Shown: positions 9,302 through 17,401 of the stretch, in pieces | How positions within the stretch are numbered: position 1 is the first letter of the stretch | How the letters are laid out: every line of letters begins with the position of its first letter | The notes under the pieces: model-generated | Seen by the model: the letters and a program-made list of their open reading frames with translations, nothing else | The model's database searches: none | Told to the model about the DNA's origin: nothing | Made by a program: the position numbers and the translations under genes | DNA from: Terrilactibacillus tamarindi | GTDB taxonomy: Bacteria; Bacillota; Bacilli; Bacillales; Sporolactobacillaceae | Direction of reading: 5' to 3' | NCBI RefSeq assembly: GCF_009718825.1 | Contig: NZ_WNHB01000009.1 | Coordinates: 50,265-114,264, forward strand | DNA: 64,000 nucleotides

Positions 9302-9327
9302 AGACGCCCTCTTTTTAGAAAGCGTCT
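9302..9327 (-). terminator. Intrinsic terminator of ywbE
   Basis: AGACGC (9302-9307) pairs with GCGTCT (9322-9327). On the minus strand the stem is followed by a T-rich run, and it lies 38 bp beyond the ywbE stop. Confidence 0.6.
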
Positions 9328-9364
9328 TTTTGAAACATCTCTATATAAACTTTAAAGCCCAAAC

Positions 9365-9556
9365 TCACTTAATCTGCTGCACACGTCCAACAATCCCATT
9401 TTCTAACATCACTTTAATGCCACGATGATGAACGGCTGAATTAGTCAGAATTCTTTTAACTTTACCTTCTGTTAATTTTCCCGATCTTTGATCCTGTTTT
9501 TGTACGACCATCACTGTTGCTCCAATATGAATATCTGCGCGTTTTGTTCCATCCAT
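9365..9556 (-). CDS. ywbE: YwbE-like protein (DUF2196)
   Basis: This short basic protein of 63 residues, the usual family length, starts MDGTKRADIHIGATVMVVQK. It contains the family segment GKLTEGKVKRILT and ends GIVGRVQQIK. The ATG at 9556 is 7 nt after GAGGTG; a longer frame from a TTG at 9571 would overlap the ribosome site and is not favoured. The biochemical role of the family is not established. The small beta-rich fold suggests nucleic-acid or ribosome contact, but that is only a guess. The gene is monocistronic, with its own terminator at 9302-9327. Confidence 0.85.
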   Translation of the reverse strand: MDGTKRADIHIGATVMVVQKQDQRSGKLTEGKVKRILTNSAVHHRGIKVMLENGIVGRVQQIK

Positions 9557-9589
9557 TCTAATACACCTCAATCTTATTATTTTTCAAAT

Positions 9590-9981
9590 CACTTATTTAA
9601 AGTTTTCTATTCAATTAGGGGTTTCATTCTATACTAGTATAAAAGTTATATCCATAAAAGAAATACTGCAACCCTCCCCATCCGTTCCACTCATCTTCTC
9701 GTTCAGTAACCTTCAACAAATTAATCCTCATTATTTCATAATTTACAGGATACACACTTTTTCACTTTAATAACTTGTTAATCCAATACCTGTTTTTTTA
9801 TATACCAGAGCTTCTCAATGAGTTTTATGTGGTTCCATTCAAAATTCATTCTATCTTATTATTTGATCAAAACTAGTTTATAATGCTCTATATTTATAGT
9901 ATGCTAGTTTGATAGAAATGAATAAAATGCATATCCTCCTAAGCCAATTCGAACTTATAAAAATAAAAAGGACTTGTTAAT
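9590..9981. other. Intergenic stretch without recognisable features
   Basis: This AT-rich spacer separates ywbE from the exonuclease gene. I see no hairpin with a T-run, repeat or plausible coding frame. The exonuclease promoter must lie in its right part; AAAAAGGA near 9967 is the ribosome site. Confidence 0.5.
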
Positions 9982-10572
9982 ATGAATGAAATAAAAACCG
10001 GATATCGTCATGATTATGCCGATTATATGAAATATAAAAAATGCAAATCTCTTCCCCCAGATTTTATTGTCATCGATTTTGAAACCACTGGATTAAGTCA
10101 CAAATCGTGTGAGATTATCCAAATGGCAGCTATTAAATATATCGATGGTGAAGAGAGCGAGCGTTTTGTCACTCTTGTCCAACCCTTTGGATCGATATCA
10201 AGTCACATTACACGAATAACCGGCATTTCGAATGAAGATGTGGCTACCGCACCGCTAATTGATGAGGTCTTGCCTGCGTTTGTACAATTTCTAGAAGATC
10301 ATGTAATTATTGCTCATAATGCCTCATTTGATATGAAGTTTCTCTTACATAACGCGTACCATTTAGGATTAGATCAACTTGAAAACCATGTTATTGACAC
10401 CGTCCAACTTGCAAGAAAGCATATGAAAGATGTGCGAAATCACAAGTTAGAAACGCTGAAGATCGCCTTAGGCTTATCTAATATGATATCACATAGAGCA
10501 GATACTGATTGCATGGTCACAGCTGAAGTTTATAAAAAATGTAGAGATCATTATATGATCGGGACAAACTAA
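9982..10572 (+). CDS. DnaQ-like 3'-5' exonuclease (DEDDh)
   Basis: This 196-residue protein has all exonuclease motifs of the DnaQ/PolC-epsilon group. Exo I is IVIDFETTG (D32, E34), Exo II is in AHNASFDMKF (D117), and Exo III is HRADTD (H171, D176). It removes nucleotides from DNA 3' ends in repair, replication proofreading or nuclease roles. No polymerase, BRCT or helicase domain is attached, so it is a stand-alone exonuclease. The ATG follows AAAAAGGA. It is probably monocistronic, as the next gene starts 184 bp later. Confidence 0.9.
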   Translation: MNEIKTGYRHDYADYMKYKKCKSLPPDFIVIDFETTGLSHKSCEIIQMAAIKYIDGEESERFVTLVQPFGSISSHITRITGISNEDVATAPLIDEVLPAFVQFLEDHVIIAHNASFDMKFLLHNAYHLGLDQLENHVIDTVQLARKHMKDVRNHKLETLKIALGLSNMISHRADTDCMVTAEVYKKCRDHYMIGTN

Positions 10573-10756
10573 AAGATCACAATACGTGGGATAAACATAA
10601 TATCAATGTCTTGTTCCATACTTTCTGACGGTATCGACTGATTTTTTTTACTTTCGATTTAAAAACAAATGACACTAAGACTTTTTGTGCCTTTCTTTCC
10701 TTTATCAGACATGTTACAGTTAGTTAGAATAATTAAAGAAAGAGTAGGTATGTACT

Positions 10757-11140
10757 ATGATCGAAGTGAAAAGTTCTCCCATTAGTAACGGAGAATTTAA
10801 TAGAGGAGTCTTCGCTACTTGCGATATAAAAAAAGGAACGCTGATACATGAAGCACCCGTCATTGCTTACCCTAATGAAGAGCATGAACATATCGAAAAA
10901 ACATTAATCGGGGATTACGCTTTTCAGTATGGCATCAACCATACGGCCATTCTTCTTGGTTATGGTATGCTTTTCAACCATTCCTATGAGCCGAATGCAA
11001 ATTATAAGATCAATTTTGATAATCACACGTTTGACTTCTATGCTTACAAGGATATTAAAGCAGGCGAAGAGATTTTTATCAACTATAACGGCGAAGTCGA
11101 TAATAAAGATCCGTTATGGTTTGAAGAGGAAGAGGAATAA
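10757..11140 (+). CDS. SET-domain protein
   Basis: This compact 127-residue protein consists almost only of a SET fold. It has the N-terminal GVFATCDIKKGTLI, the core motif FNHSYEPNANY (residues 73-83) and GEEIFINYNG (103-112). SET domains transfer methyl groups from S-adenosylmethionine to lysine side chains. Bacterial mini-SET proteins have few known targets, and none can be inferred here. The acidic tail ends EEEEE. Its TAA stop is made by the ATAAA flank of an inserted repeat (11137-11190), so the original C-terminus may have been altered. A terminator follows at 11193-11230. Confidence 0.85.
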   Translation: MIEVKSSPISNGEFNRGVFATCDIKKGTLIHEAPVIAYPNEEHEHIEKTLIGDYAFQYGINHTAILLGYGMLFNHSYEPNANYKINFDNHTFDFYAYKDIKAGEEIFINYNGEVDNKDPLWFEEEEE

Positions 11141-11190
11141 AGTGAAACTTCCATCAGTGGGGGTTTTACTTGCCGTTAAGGCGGGATAAA
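11137..11190 (+). repeat. bcr1-like interspersed repeat, internally deleted copy
   Basis: The copy keeps both ends (ATAAAGTGAAACTTCCATC and TTGCCGTTAAGGCGGGATAA) but lacks about 100 internal bases present in full copies such as 34556-34714. ATAAA flanks both sides. The left flank supplies the stop codon of the SET gene. Confidence 0.8.
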
Positions 11191-11192
11191 TC

Positions 11193-11230
11193 AAATCCAC
11201 CTTGTTCATATCGATGAATAAGGTGGATTT
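11193..11230. terminator. Bidirectional intrinsic terminator
   Basis: AAATCCACCTT and AAGGTGGATTT form a perfect 11-bp stem between the convergent SET gene (plus) and the DUF3100 pair (minus). Confidence 0.75.
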
Positions 11231-11262
11231 GTTATATTACCGTAAGTTATAGTCGTTCACTA

Positions 11263-11730
11263 TCAAAACTTACCTGTAAATCTAAAACTGAGTTCTGCCA
11301 TGATCGTTGAAATAACGAAGGTGCCTGTATAAACTACGAAAGATATAACGACAATTCTCCATCCCAACTTTTTAAATTCATGTAAGTCTTTGCCAAATGA
11401 TAAACCGGCATAGGCTAGTATTGGTGTGGCTAATGCTAAAAAGTTGACGTTTCCTGTTTCTTTAATTATCCATTCACTTCCAGGAAAGATTTTTGTTGTG
11501 ATCAATAAAGCGATTAAAGAAATATAGATAACCGCAGGTAAGTTAATGGGCAATATCTTCTTTATTCCCCAACCTACAATGGTTATAAGAACAATGATTA
11601 ACATGCCAGGCAATGCTTTAATGGGTGAGACATGATACCCTGCCCAATTACCTAATAGTGCAATAATTCCAATAATGATATATGTTAAGATCATATCCTT
11701 CATCTTTAAGTTATTTTCCAAGACCATCAC
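11263..11730 (-). CDS. Membrane protein, partner of DUF3100 protein
   Basis: This ~155-residue protein has about four to five hydrophobic helices (for example ILTYIIIGIIALLGNWAGYH and GWRIVVISFVVYTGTFVIST). I do not recognise a named family. It follows the DUF3100 gene by 2 bp and is presumably translated with it, so the two likely form one membrane complex or transporter. Start choice is open. GTG 11730 and ATG 11727 lie inside the AGAGGTG ribosome site, while TTG 11721 is 6 nt downstream of it. Function is unknown; two-part small-solute export is one possibility. Confidence 0.7.
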   Translation of the reverse strand: MMVLENNLKMKDMILTYIIIGIIALLGNWAGYHVSPIKALPGMLIIVLITIVGWGIKKILPINLPAVIYISLIALLITTKIFPGSEWIIKETGNVNFLALATPILAYAGLSFGKDLHEFKKLGWRIVVISFVVYTGTFVISTIMAELSFRFTGKF

Positions 11731-11732
11731 CT

Positions 11733-12557
11733 CTATGTTTTAATGTTTTTAATCTCGTTTTTGTGCTTTCTACCAAGGATTGGGTTCAACTTATTATATA
11801 AAAACTCTGTAAGTGGTAAAGATATGAAGACACAAATATACGTTCCAAGTAAGGTCGTAATCAGGTTAGCGCCACCTGAGAATACTGCTATAGTATCTGC
11901 CTGATCAGGATAAATGGTAACAAGCGTTCCTGTGACAGCCGCCATCATACTCCCTGATCCAACACCCGCTCCCATCGCCAAAGAAAGTGGATGAAAAATA
12001 TCAAGTTTAGCGATGATACTCGTAAGGAGTGACAAATAAAGTGCTCCAAAAAGTGTACCACACACATAAACTCCTAAAGCTCCTCTACCTTCAGCTGAAT
12101 CCGAACTATATTTTTCAGAAATAATAGCGAGATTGGGCTCTCGATCAATTGAAAAAGTAGCTCCAATAGCTTCTCTTTTCATTCCGATCAACAAGGCAAT
12201 TGGAAGACCTAAAATAATGGTTCCTAAAATATGTCCAGCCTCTTGCAGGAGTAGGGGTATACCTGATTTAAATAGTTCCATCAGTTGTGGTCCCATCATT
12301 GTCCCTAATTTAGCAATAAAAAGCATAAACGAAATACCTAATATATTAGCTGAAATTTGCATTTCTTTCTTTTTTAAAATTTTAAGTTTAGGAATGCTCA
12401 TGATTGATCCTATTATTAATGCGTATAACATAGGAAATAATGTAATCGTACCAATACCTAAGCCGAGTTCATGTACACCGATAAGTTCTGTAACACAAAC
12501 CAAGACCAATACAAACAGATGAACCTTCCAACTGAACATCGATGGCTTTGCATCCAT
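11733..12557 (-). CDS. DUF3100 family membrane protein
   Basis: This 274-residue polytopic membrane protein has about eight hydrophobic segments and a glycine-rich re-entrant-like segment AMGAGVGSGSMMAAVTGTLV. The ATG follows AAGGAG. It matches my memory of the DUF3100 family, whose substrate is unknown. A small membrane partner gene is adjacent, and no regulator or enzyme is nearby to suggest a substrate. The glycine/serine-rich loop and two-gene layout recall the LrgA/LrgB type and related small-acid transporters, which is only an analogy. Confidence 0.75.
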   Translation of the reverse strand: MDAKPSMFSWKVHLFVLVLVCVTELIGVHELGLGIGTITLFPMLYALIIGSIMSIPKLKILKKKEMQISANILGISFMLFIAKLGTMMGPQLMELFKSGIPLLLQEAGHILGTIILGLPIALLIGMKREAIGATFSIDREPNLAIISEKYSSDSAEGRGALGVYVCGTLFGALYLSLLTSIIAKLDIFHPLSLAMGAGVGSGSMMAAVTGTLVTIYPDQADTIAVFSGGANLITTLLGTYICVFISLPLTEFLYNKLNPILGRKHKNEIKNIKT

Positions 12558-12686
12558 ATTATCACTCCTTTTATTTTAATTTCCATTATTTAAAATAGAT
12601 TCCATTGACAAATGGTTTACTTAATGTGCCCTCCTTTCTTTTCATTCTTTTTCACGTCACCCCTTTCCAATCTCTTAAAATAAAAA

Positions 12687-12729
12687 ACACCTTCCTATTT
12701 AGTAAAATTATTACTAATAGAAAAGGTGT
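12687..12729 (-). terminator. Terminator downstream of DoxX gene
   Basis: ACACCTT (12687-12693) pairs with AAGGTGT (12723-12729), with further pairing of TTAGTAA and TTACTAA inside. On the minus strand the stem is followed by TTTTTTATTTTA. Confidence 0.7.
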
Positions 12730-12771
12730 AGATTCTATCATAACGAAAAAAACTCTTGTAATCAACCCTTT

Positions 12772-13137
12772 TTAATGTGCGGTGCCAGGCACCTCGACAA
12801 TTATTAAAAAAACAATGAGCGAAAGAATTCCAACAACAATAGCAGGAACAGTTGAAGAAAGAGGTTGTTTCACTCTAAAATGAAGGGCAGCTGCTACAAT
12901 CATGGTGATTAATAACCAAAGACCACCAAAGGCAGCCAATACAGGAATCCAGATACCTACAATCATACTTAATGCTCCAATAAGTTGAACGAGTCCCGTT
13001 AGATATCTAAACCAATTCGGCAATTTAAGATGATCAAAGTTCTCAAGCGCTTTCTTCGCCCCTGCTAAGGCCGAAAACCCTAAAAATGTAAACATAATAC
13101 CTAAAATAATTTGAAGGAAAATCGATAAATATGTCAT
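12772..13137 (-). CDS. DoxX-family membrane protein with repeat-derived C-terminus
   Basis: This 121-residue protein has four hydrophobic helices typical of DoxX/DoxD-like proteins (LSIFLQIILGIMFTFLGFSA at the start). Such proteins are linked to thiol or quinone redox processes and stress, but the exact role is unclear. The last eight residues, VEVPGTAH, are encoded by a copy of the dispersed GGTGCCAGGCACC repeat (12781-12800). The native end was probably replaced or extended when the repeat arrived. The gene is monocistronic with a terminator downstream. Confidence 0.8.
   Translation of the reverse strand: MTYLSIFLQIILGIMFTFLGFSALAGAKKALENFDHLKLPNWFRYLTGLVQLIGALSMIVGIWIPVLAAFGGLWLLITMIVAAALHFRVKQPLSSTVPAIVVGILSLIVFLIIVEVPGTAH
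12781..12800. repeat. Dispersed GTGCC-A-GGCAC repeat inside the DoxX 3' end
   Basis: GGTGCCAGGCACCTCGACAA carries a perfect palindromic core and the same TCGACAA flank as the other copies. Read on the minus strand it encodes VEVPGTA. Confidence 0.7.
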
Positions 13138-13283
13138 ATAAAGACTCCACCTTAATTTAGTAATTTTACTCTACTTAGTCTATCATATGATTAGATCAAG
13201 TTCATTTATATGGAATTAGTAGCATTAAACATCTTAATAACCCTTTAATAGATGCAACTTTATATTTTCATGTAACATAAATA

Positions 13284-13310
13284 GACGCTTTCCTTTGTCA
13301 GGAAAACGTC
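13284..13310 (-). terminator. Possible terminator of DGC gene
   Basis: GACGCTTTCC pairs imperfectly with GGAAAACGTC. It lies downstream of the minus-strand gene ending at 13355, with only a weak T-run. Confidence 0.4.
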
Positions 13311-13354
13311 ATTTATTGATGATTGATCAAAGATGGAGTATATGGACCTACAAA

Positions 13355-13711
13355 TTATTTCATAAGGTCCATAATTTGATTGTATGCCTTCATCGTAAGG
13401 TCAGGATCAGGATCCTCACCTTTCTTCTTCGGTACGTCAAAATTAGAAAGTATATAATGATGCTTTGGTTCAACGTCATGCCTAGCTAATGAGTGCTTGC
13501 AGCAGGCTAATGGACAACCATCAATCGCAATGATATCTCGTCCAGATTTAGCCGTTCTAACAAGCGGTTTAACATCTCCGCCGACGCCTGCAATACATGA
13601 CATTTCAGCCACATTTTCTCGATCCATTTTTATTGCTATTGTATTAGCTGTTTGTGCAGCTGATGAACATCCAGAACATGAATAGACAAGAGGTAAATCT
13701 TTATTTTTCAT
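13355..13711 (-). CDS. DGC-domain putative zinc-binding protein
   Basis: This 118-residue cytosolic protein has the cysteine pattern of the DGC family (PF08859-type): YSCSGC at 10-15, MSCIAGVGG with C39, and the name-giving DGC at 64-66 followed by PLACCK (C70, C71). The cysteines could hold zinc or another metal. The function of the family is unknown; members are often found beside heavy-metal or redox genes. Here the neighbours are a DoxX protein and a broken amine oxidase. An ATG at 13711 follows a GAGGAG-type ribosome site. Confidence 0.8.
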   Translation of the reverse strand: MKNKDLPLVYSCSGCSSAAQTANTIAIKMDRENVAEMSCIAGVGGDVKPLVRTAKSGRDIIAIDGCPLACCKHSLARHDVEPKHHYILSNFDVPKKKGEDPDPDLTMKAYNQIMDLMK

Positions 13712-13810
13712 TGTTGTACTCTCCTCACACCTCTATTTTTGTTTCTATTTTCTATTTAAATGAAGTAGTTTAATAGTAAGTAATTGACTTAAAAAAGTCT
13801 GTGAGGAAAG

Positions 13811-14992
13811 TCACTTTTTTTTGAAAGTGCCAGGCACTTCGACAAAACGTTGTGGTCGGAATAACTCAATGGGTTGATTAGTCGTTCCATTAATCGTCAG
13901 GTCTGCTAAAATCTCACCTATAACACTTGCGAATTTAAAACCATGCCCTGAGAATCCTGCAGCTATATTCACTTGTTTAAAATTAGGATGTTGAGAAATT
14001 ACAAAATGTTGATCAGGTGTATTTGTATACATACATGTTTTGGCTTGTAGCAATCGGCCATTTAAAGCGGGTAATCCTTAATCCAGGTAATGCCGAAGCC
14101 TATTAACTTCTTCTTCATAGACGTTCCGATCAATCGTTTCTGGCGTACATCGAATGCCTCCTTTTCGGAAAAAAGCTACTTTTGCCCCCTCTCCCCGTAA
14201 TCCAGACGATGGAAAACCATATAATTGTGTATAATCGTCTGAATCCCATACATAAATGGGGAAATTACCCACTCGAAAAGGTTCTATTCCACCAATGGGT
14301 TCAAAAAACATCATAATCTGCCGTTCAACTTCAAGATTATTTTCTAATCCTACATTTTTTAAAAGCTGTGAGGACCAAGGACCAGCTGTAATAATCAATT
14401 TTCCGGCTTCAAATCTCCCGTTTTCTGTTATAACGGTAACCCCTTCACCAGCAGATCGTGCTTCCCAGTGCAAAACTTTTTCATTAAACCTTAATTCAGC
14501 GCCATTTTTTTCTGCTTCGACAAGATGAGTATATACACTCAATTCTGGGCGTATAAAACCAGCATGTTTCTAATATAAAGCCACCTGATTGCGAGAAGGT
14601 GTAAACACTGGAAATCGCTTATGTATTTCCGATGCATCAAGCATATCAAAAGGTAAGTTCCATTGTTTTGCGCTCTTCAAGCTGCCCTGTACGGTCTCAC
14701 TGTCAGGAGGTCCCATCATTAGTCCACCTGTAACTGTTAATAACTCTTGTCCACTTTCATGTTTAATTTCTTCCCATAATTCATAGGCTCGAAGAAGTAG
14801 AGGAACATAGGCAGGATCTTCAAAATAGGCTTGTCGATAGATTCTTGACTCTCCATGGCTGGAACCTTGGTCGTGAGCTGGTGAAAATTGTTCAATTCCA
14901 AGCACTCGTTGTCCTCTCTTTGCCAGTTGATACGCCGTTGTACTCCCCATACCTCCAAGTCCAATGACAATAACATCATAATTTCTCCCCAT
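13811..14992 (-). pseudogene. Sarcosine / N-methyl amino-acid oxidase (SoxA-like) with two in-frame stops
   Basis: One single frame of 393 codons covers a complete monomeric sarcosine-oxidase-type flavoprotein, the usual family length. It has the FAD-binding [14 protein letters not shown] at the start, [13 protein letters not shown], and the covalent-flavin cysteine region [14 protein letters not shown] plus [10 protein letters not shown]. It is interrupted by TAG at 14570-14572 and TAA at 14078-14080. There is no frameshift. Both stops fall where the family has glutamate, so each can be explained by one G-to-T change. The last residues VEVPGT come from a dispersed repeat (13826-13846). It is probably a young pseudogene. 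Confidence 0.85.
13826..13846. repeat. Dispersed GTGCC-A-GGCAC repeat inside the SoxA-like 3' end
   Basis: AGTGCCAGGCACTTCGACAAA is near-identical to the half-unit at 2933-2950. On the minus strand it encodes FVEVPGT at the end of the broken oxidase. Confidence 0.7.
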
Positions 14993-15081
14993 CTTTATTC
15001 CTCCCCTTTACTATATGAGTGAATATTCTGTTAAAAAATTAAATAAAGATTTCTAGATGAAAGTTTACTAGTTGTCATATT

Positions 15082-15180
15082 CCTAGGTAAGAGAGAACTG
15101 CCCGCATGAGTCCCATTGGTTCAGGCTCACAATCAGTGGGGGTTGAAGACCCCCCAATGATTGAAGTTTCACGATTTTAT
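15082..15180 (-). repeat. bcr1-like interspersed repeat, partial and diverged
   Basis: It matches the GTGAAAC-end half of the element in inverted orientation: AACTGCCCG, ATTGGTTCAGGCT, ATCAGTGGGGG, then GAAGTTTCAC and TTTAT at the right end. The GGCGGG end is missing. It lies just past the stop of the Fe-S protein gene. Confidence 0.65.
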
Positions 15181-15184
15181 TTCT

Positions 15185-17236
15185 TTATAAAGCTCTTTCA
15201 ACAATTTCTGTTATATCCAACGTTTTAACTTCATTATCTGCATCCTTCATTTTTACACCATCATTCATCATTGATAAACAATATGGGCAATTACTTCCAA
15301 TGACCGTTGGATTAAGGATAAGAGCTTGTTCTGTTCGCTCAACATTAATACGTTTCCCTTGTTTTTCTTCTAACCACATCATACCGCCGCCTGCACCGCA
15401 GCACATGGCATTTTCTCTATTCCGTGACATTTCCATTAACTCAATACCTGGTATACATTCTAAAATTTGTCTTGGAATATCGTAAATTTGGTTGTACCTG
15501 CCGATATAACAAGAATCATGGTAAGCTATTTTTTCATTAACTTCGTTTCTAAGAACAAGACGCCCATCCTCAATGAGAGACCATATCAATTCAGTGTGAT
15601 GATAAACTTCTGCTTCTAATCCAAATTCAGGATATTCGTTTTTAAACGTATTATACGTATGCGGGCAAATCGTTACGATTTTTTTTACATGATACTTTTT
15701 AAAACTCTTAATATTCTCCATACATAATTGTTGAAAAAGAAATTCATTTCCCATTCGACGGGCTGTTTCACCTGAGCTTCTCTCTTCATTGCCTAGAATC
15801 GCAAACTTGATACCTGCTTTATGCATAATTCTCACAAATGATTGAGCGATTTTCTGGCTTCGCTTATCAAAAGATCCCATCGATCCAACAAAAAATAAGT
15901 AGTCAAAGGATTCAACTTCTTTTACAGTAGGTACTGAGATATCGATCAATTCGTCTCGCCAATTCATCCTTTGATTCCTATTGATACCCCAGGGGTTACT
16001 CTGACGCTCAAGATTTTGAAAATAACGATTCGTATCTTGAGGAACTTTTCCTTCCGTTAAAACGAGATATCTACGCATATCTATAATCTTATCAACATGT
16101 TCATTTGCAACTGGACATTGGTCTTCACAGCTTCGACAAGTCGTACATGACCATAATTCTTCTTCTGTGATAATATCTCCGATTAATTTAGGTTTTTCCT
16201 TTGTTGCTGCAACATCAATTGTATGACGATTTAAAGATGTTAACGTAGGATTTTCATCGAATAAAAAACTTGGCTCAAAAGGAGATTGTTTTGTTATTTC
16301 CGCGTCTTTTTCTGTAAGGTGATCTCGCATCTTAATAATTAAATTCATCGGTGATAATGTCTTTCCAGTTAACGAAGCTGGACACATATCTGTACATCTT
16401 CCGCATTCTACACAAGCATACAAATCTATTAATTGATTCTGCCTAAATCCTTCTATTGATCCAACTCCGTACTCTTCAATGGTTTCATCCTCAAAATCAA
16501 GAGAATGAAGTTTTCCAAGAGGCTTGGTATCCCGCATAAGAACATTAACAGGTGCGAATAAGAGATGTGCATGCTTAGATTGAGGAATATAAACTAAAAA
16601 TGACAATAACGTGATCAAGTGAATCCACCAAAAAACGTAAAAACCAATTTCACCTTGCTGGTGATTCAATCCTCCAAGTAAATGAGCGATAAATGTAGAA
16701 ATAGGAGAAAACAGACCGTCAGATTCGCCAACCCAAACGTGTTCAAACGATAAAGTCATAAAAATGGATATCACAAGAGCAGATAAGAAAATAATAACTA
16801 GACCTGGTTTAAGCCCTCTTTTCAATCTATTTAACTTCTCAATATAGCGACGATAATACGCATAAAAGACAGCTATCATCACTAAGAACGTGGTTATTTC
16901 TTGTACTAACGAAAAATAGTGATGGGCTAAGCCTATCGGCCACTCAAAACCTTTCACAAAACCTTTAATAATAATTTCAAGAGCCCCAAATTGTAATATA
17001 ATGAAACCATAGAACATGACAACATGCATTATACCGCTTTTTTTATCTTTTAATAATTTGCGTTGTCCAAAAACATTGGTTAAGACTTCATTTATTCTTA
17101 CTTTGACGTCTTTTTGTAGATTAGATTTTACTCCAAGTTTAATATAAGTCACTCGACTATAAACCAAGGATGCAAATAGGTAGACTGCATAACTTGTTAT
17201 AAGAAGGAACAAGACAAAGTTTATTAGTGCAAACAT
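15185..17236 (-). CDS. Membrane Fe-S oxidoreductase, FadF-like ETF:menaquinone oxidoreductase candidate
   Basis: This 683-residue protein has an N-terminal membrane part (~1-230, about five helices, heme-b/NarI-like). Two [4Fe-4S] motifs follow: C275/C278/C281/C285 (CVECGRCTDMCP) and C364/C367/C370/C374. It ends with a heterodisulfide-reductase-type CCG region (CCGAGGGMMWLEE). This is the layout of B. subtilis FadF and of the ETF:menaquinone oxidoreductases, which pass electrons from reduced EtfAB to the quinone pool. The ATG follows GGAGGG. An etfB-etfA pair lies at 26-28 kb in the same functional region, so it is a good candidate for the membrane acceptor. A heterodisulfide-reductase-like role is a less likely alternative. 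Confidence 0.85.
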   Translation of the reverse strand: MFALINFVLFLLITSYAVYLFASLVYSRVTYIKLGVKSNLQKDVKVRINEVLTNVFGQRKLLKDKKSGIMHVVMFYGFIILQFGALEIIIKGFVKGFEWPIGLAHHYFSLVQEITTFLVMIAVFYAYYRRYIEKLNRLKRGLKPGLVIIFLSALVISIFMTLSFEHVWVGESDGLFSPISTFIAHLLGGLNHQQGEIGFYVFWWIHLITLLSFLVYIPQSKHAHLLFAPVNVLMRDTKPLGKLHSLDFEDETIEEYGVGSIEGFRQNQLIDLYACVECGRCTDMCPASLTGKTLSPMNLIIKMRDHLTEKDAEITKQSPFEPSFLFDENPTLTSLNRHTIDVAATKEKPKLIGDIITEEELWSCTTCRSCEDQCPVANEHVDKIIDMRRYLVLTEGKVPQDTNRYFQNLERQSNPWGINRNQRMNWRDELIDISVPTVKEVESFDYLFFVGSMGSFDKRSQKIAQSFVRIMHKAGIKFAILGNEERSSGETARRMGNEFLFQQLCMENIKSFKKYHVKKIVTICPHTYNTFKNEYPEFGLEAEVYHHTELIWSLIEDGRLVLRNEVNEKIAYHDSCYIGRYNQIYDIPRQILECIPGIELMEMSRNRENAMCCGAGGGMMWLEEKQGKRINVERTEQALILNPTVIGSNCPYCLSMMNDGVKMKDADNEVKTLDITEIVERAL

Positions 17237-17401
17237 TTTTTCCCTCCTTTAATTTCTTCATTTATAGCAAATTCTAAAAGTCTAAATCTAAAACTAGATT
17301 TTTCCTCAAACAAATCAGTTGTTATCAGTGTAAAAATAGGCTATCTGAAGTTAAACAACCAACATTCGCATTAAATCACTTCAGATAACCGTTCATCAAT
17401 T

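Noticed and set aside
14570..14572. TAG as a pyrrolysine or other recoded codon in the SoxA-like gene
   Set aside because: A second in-frame stop is TAA, and the aligned residue in the family is a plain glutamate at both sites. Two point mutations are simpler.
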